This document shows positions 17,247-18,797 of a stretch of 18,797 nucleotides of DNA, piece by piece. The notes beneath the pieces were generated by a model. The model was given only the letters and a program-made list of their open reading frames with translations, did not search any database and was not told the origin of the DNA. The position numbers and the translations under genes are program-made. The first letter of the stretch is position 1. Every line of letters begins with the position of its first letter. Source of the DNA: JBGAWK01 sp044227665 (GTDB taxonomy: Bacteria; Bacteroidota; Bacteroidia; Chitinophagales; JADIYW01); the NCBI GenBank assembly GCA_044227665.1, contig JBGAWK010000047.1:1-18797 (forward strand), read 5' to 3'.

Positions 17247-18704
17247 ATGTCTCAAAAATTAGCAAAAAGCTCCGTCATCTATGTAGTATTGGGGTTCTTA
17301 GCGCCTGCTATCAATTTCCTATTATTGCCCCTATATACAAAATTCCTAGCCCCGGAAGACTATGCCTTGATTACGTTAGCCACGATGTTTCAATCTATAG
17401 TAGCCATATTTATCAGCCCGGGACAGCCTGGAAGTATTGGCAGAATAATTTTTGACCATATCCATGACAAAGAAGAGATTCACAGACTATACTCTACCGC
17501 TATTATCAATACTTTTGTTACTGGAGGAATAATCCTGCTTTTATTTCTAGGCATAGGTAATTATGTCTTTAGTTTTGCGTTTAAAAATGATGTATTCACC
17601 TTCGAAAGATATGGTCTCATCACTTTGATATATGCCATAATATACAATTTGCAAGGTATAATTTTGGCACATTACAGAAATATTGAAGATGTAAAAAATT
17701 TTGTAATTTGGAGTGTTTTGTTCCTATTATTTTCCGTAGGTGGTATTTTTATAGGTGTAGTATTTTTGAAATGGAAAGCTTATGGCAATATTTTGGGAAG
17801 GTTGGTAGGGCTATCTTTTCCTATAATACTCTATTTATTCTATTATTACAGAAATAAGTTACCCAAGTATTCTTGGAAACTGGATAAAAGTATGTTGGTG
17901 TATGGTCTTCCATTAGTACCATATACTTTGACTATGTTTTTATACAACAGCATGGATAGCTTCTTCATAGAGCGATATCTTAGCCTAGAAATTCTTGGTA
18001 TTTTTAGTATGGCAATTGCCATATCTAACATTATGGAAATCTTTTTTAATAGTATAAACTCTGCCATTAATCCGACTATATTCAGGCTAATGCTAGATGA
18101 AAATAAACTGGAAAACTGCTATCAAATAAAAAATATCTATAAGAATAATATTGCAATCTCTTTTATAGTGATTTTGACAGTAATAATGTTTGCTGGATTC
18201 GTTATTTATTTCTTATTGGAAAGAAAGTATGTGACGATTTTATATCTCTTGCCTATTATCATGGTATCTTATATTTCCAGAAATATCGGAATTATTTATA
18301 GCTATCCTATGTTCTTTCACAAACACACCCATCTTGCACCCTATATCAGCACACTCACACTAGCTATAGGATTTATCTACAACTTTATATTTATACCAAA
18401 ATTTGGGCTTTTTGCGGCAGTTTTTTCACCATTAATAATGAAAGAATTTAGATTTTGGATCAATATTATTTTTGTAAAAAAATTCAATTTGCTAAATCGA
18501 AATATTTATGCTCTATCTAAAGAAATCACTACAGGATATATATTAATCTGTTTAATTATTATCGTTACGCTGCTACTAAAAAATCTAAATCCCTTAGAAT
18601 TTCAGATATACTTATCTATTACAGCTTTTATATCTATAATTATTATAGGATTTTCCAATAATAATCTTATAATTTCTGGTGTAAAAAAATTGCTAAGAAG
18701 ATAA
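17247..18704 (+). CDS. Polysaccharide/oligosaccharide flippase (Wzx-like, MATE/MOP superfamily)
   Basis: A 485-residue inner-membrane protein with about 12-14 hydrophobic helices. The N-terminus, KLAKSSVIYVVLGFLAPAINFLLLPLYTKFLAPEDYALI, has the LPLYTKFLxPxDYG-type signature of Wzx/RfbX-like exporters of lipid-linked oligosaccharides. A second characteristic helix pair follows at LVYGLPLVPYTLTMFLYNSMDSFFIERYLSLEILGIFSMA (about 216-255), matching the internal symmetry of the superfamily. It would flip undecaprenyl-linked repeat units to the periplasm for capsule, exopolysaccharide or O-antigen assembly. No glycosyltransferase or Wzy gene is nearby. It is the last gene of the plus-strand cluster and converges on the infC-like gene with a 3-base gap; no terminator hairpin is visible between them. 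Confidence 0.9.
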   Translation: MSQKLAKSSVIYVVLGFLAPAINFLLLPLYTKFLAPEDYALITLATMFQSIVAIFISPGQPGSIGRIIFDHIHDKEEIHRLYSTAIINTFVTGGIILLLFLGIGNYVFSFAFKNDVFTFERYGLITLIYAIIYNLQGIILAHYRNIEDVKNFVIWSVLFLLFSVGGIFIGVVFLKWKAYGNILGRLVGLSFPIILYLFYYYRNKLPKYSWKLDKSMLVYGLPLVPYTLTMFLYNSMDSFFIERYLSLEILGIFSMAIAISNIMEIFFNSINSAINPTIFRLMLDENKLENCYQIKNIYKNNIAISFIVILTVIMFAGFVIYFLLERKYVTILYLLPIIMVSYISRNIGIIYSYPMFFHKHTHLAPYISTLTLAIGFIYNFIFIPKFGLFAAVFSPLIMKEFRFWINIIFVKKFNLLNRNIYALSKEITTGYILICLIIIVTLLLKNLNPLEFQIYLSITAFISIIIIGFSNNNLIISGVKKLLRR

Positions 18705-18707
18705 TAA

Positions 18708-18797
18708 CTACTTCTTCTTAGGAGCAATAAAGGCTATCATCTTCTTACCTTCTAAGTTAGACATAGCCTCCAATTGTCCATAACTTTCTAGGCTTTG
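18708..18797 (-). CDS. infC: Translation initiation factor IF-3, C-terminal end (partial)
   Basis: The last 29 codons and a TAG stop (18708-18710) of a minus-strand gene enter from the right edge. The encoded tail contains LESYGQLEAMSNLEGKKM followed by IAFIAPKKK, which fits the C-terminal domain of IF-3, where a helix is followed by an EGKxM strand and a terminal APKKK. IF-3 binds the 30S subunit and controls start-site selection. The usual infC-rpmI-rplT order would put rpmI immediately downstream; here the convergent flippase gene occupies that place. The identification rests on this short tail alone. Confidence 0.7.
   Translation of the reverse strand, partial: QSLESYGQLEAMSNLEGKKMIAFIAPKKK

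Overview
The window looks like a chromosomal segment of a low-GC member of the Bacteroidota. Three things point there: two secreted proteins of the type IX secretion / gliding-motility kind (one with SprB-like tandem repeats, one with a CHU_C-type C-terminal domain), promoter-like boxes of the TAnnTTTG class, and start codons without clear Shine-Dalgarno sequences. I see no insertion sequences, CRISPR arrays, tRNAs or rRNAs, and no clear sign of recent horizontal transfer. Assignment below phylum level is not supportable from this sequence.

The left half (1-10985) is read on the minus strand. From right to left it holds an 887-residue secreted multidomain adhesin-like protein with a type IX sorting domain, riboflavin synthase (ribE) 5 bases later, a periplasmic thioredoxin-fold protein without a CxxC motif that overlaps ribE by 4 bases, and, after a gap with its own promoter-like box, ATP-dependent PEP carboxykinase (pckA). 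A strong hairpin terminator follows pckA. The start of a very large cysteine-rich secreted protein comes next and runs off the left edge after about 1380 residues. It is open from position 4259 to base 1 without a stop.

The right half is read on the plus strand from a 119-base divergent intergenic region. purS (a subunit of the purine-pathway FGAM synthase) and ugd (UDP-glucose dehydrogenase) form a close pair. They are followed by a tight four-gene cluster: a sodium:solute symporter, an outer-membrane beta-barrel of the Wzi/RemB type whose start overlaps the symporter stop by 8 bases, a membrane di-iron hydroxylase closely resembling alkylglycerol monooxygenase, and a Wzx-like polysaccharide flippase. 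The last 90 bases hold the C-terminal end of a convergent minus-strand gene that looks like translation initiation factor IF-3 (infC).

Read together, ugd (making UDP-glucuronate), the Wzi-like barrel and the flippase suggest surface polysaccharide production or display. The symporter and the hydroxylase in the same unit do not fit that theme well, and this four-gene unit is the most unusual arrangement in the window. The other notable items are the 79-residue exact-period repeats and extreme cysteine richness of the giant protein, the catalytically degenerate thioredoxin-like protein, and infC lacking rpmI directly downstream. I did not find a clearly new biological system.
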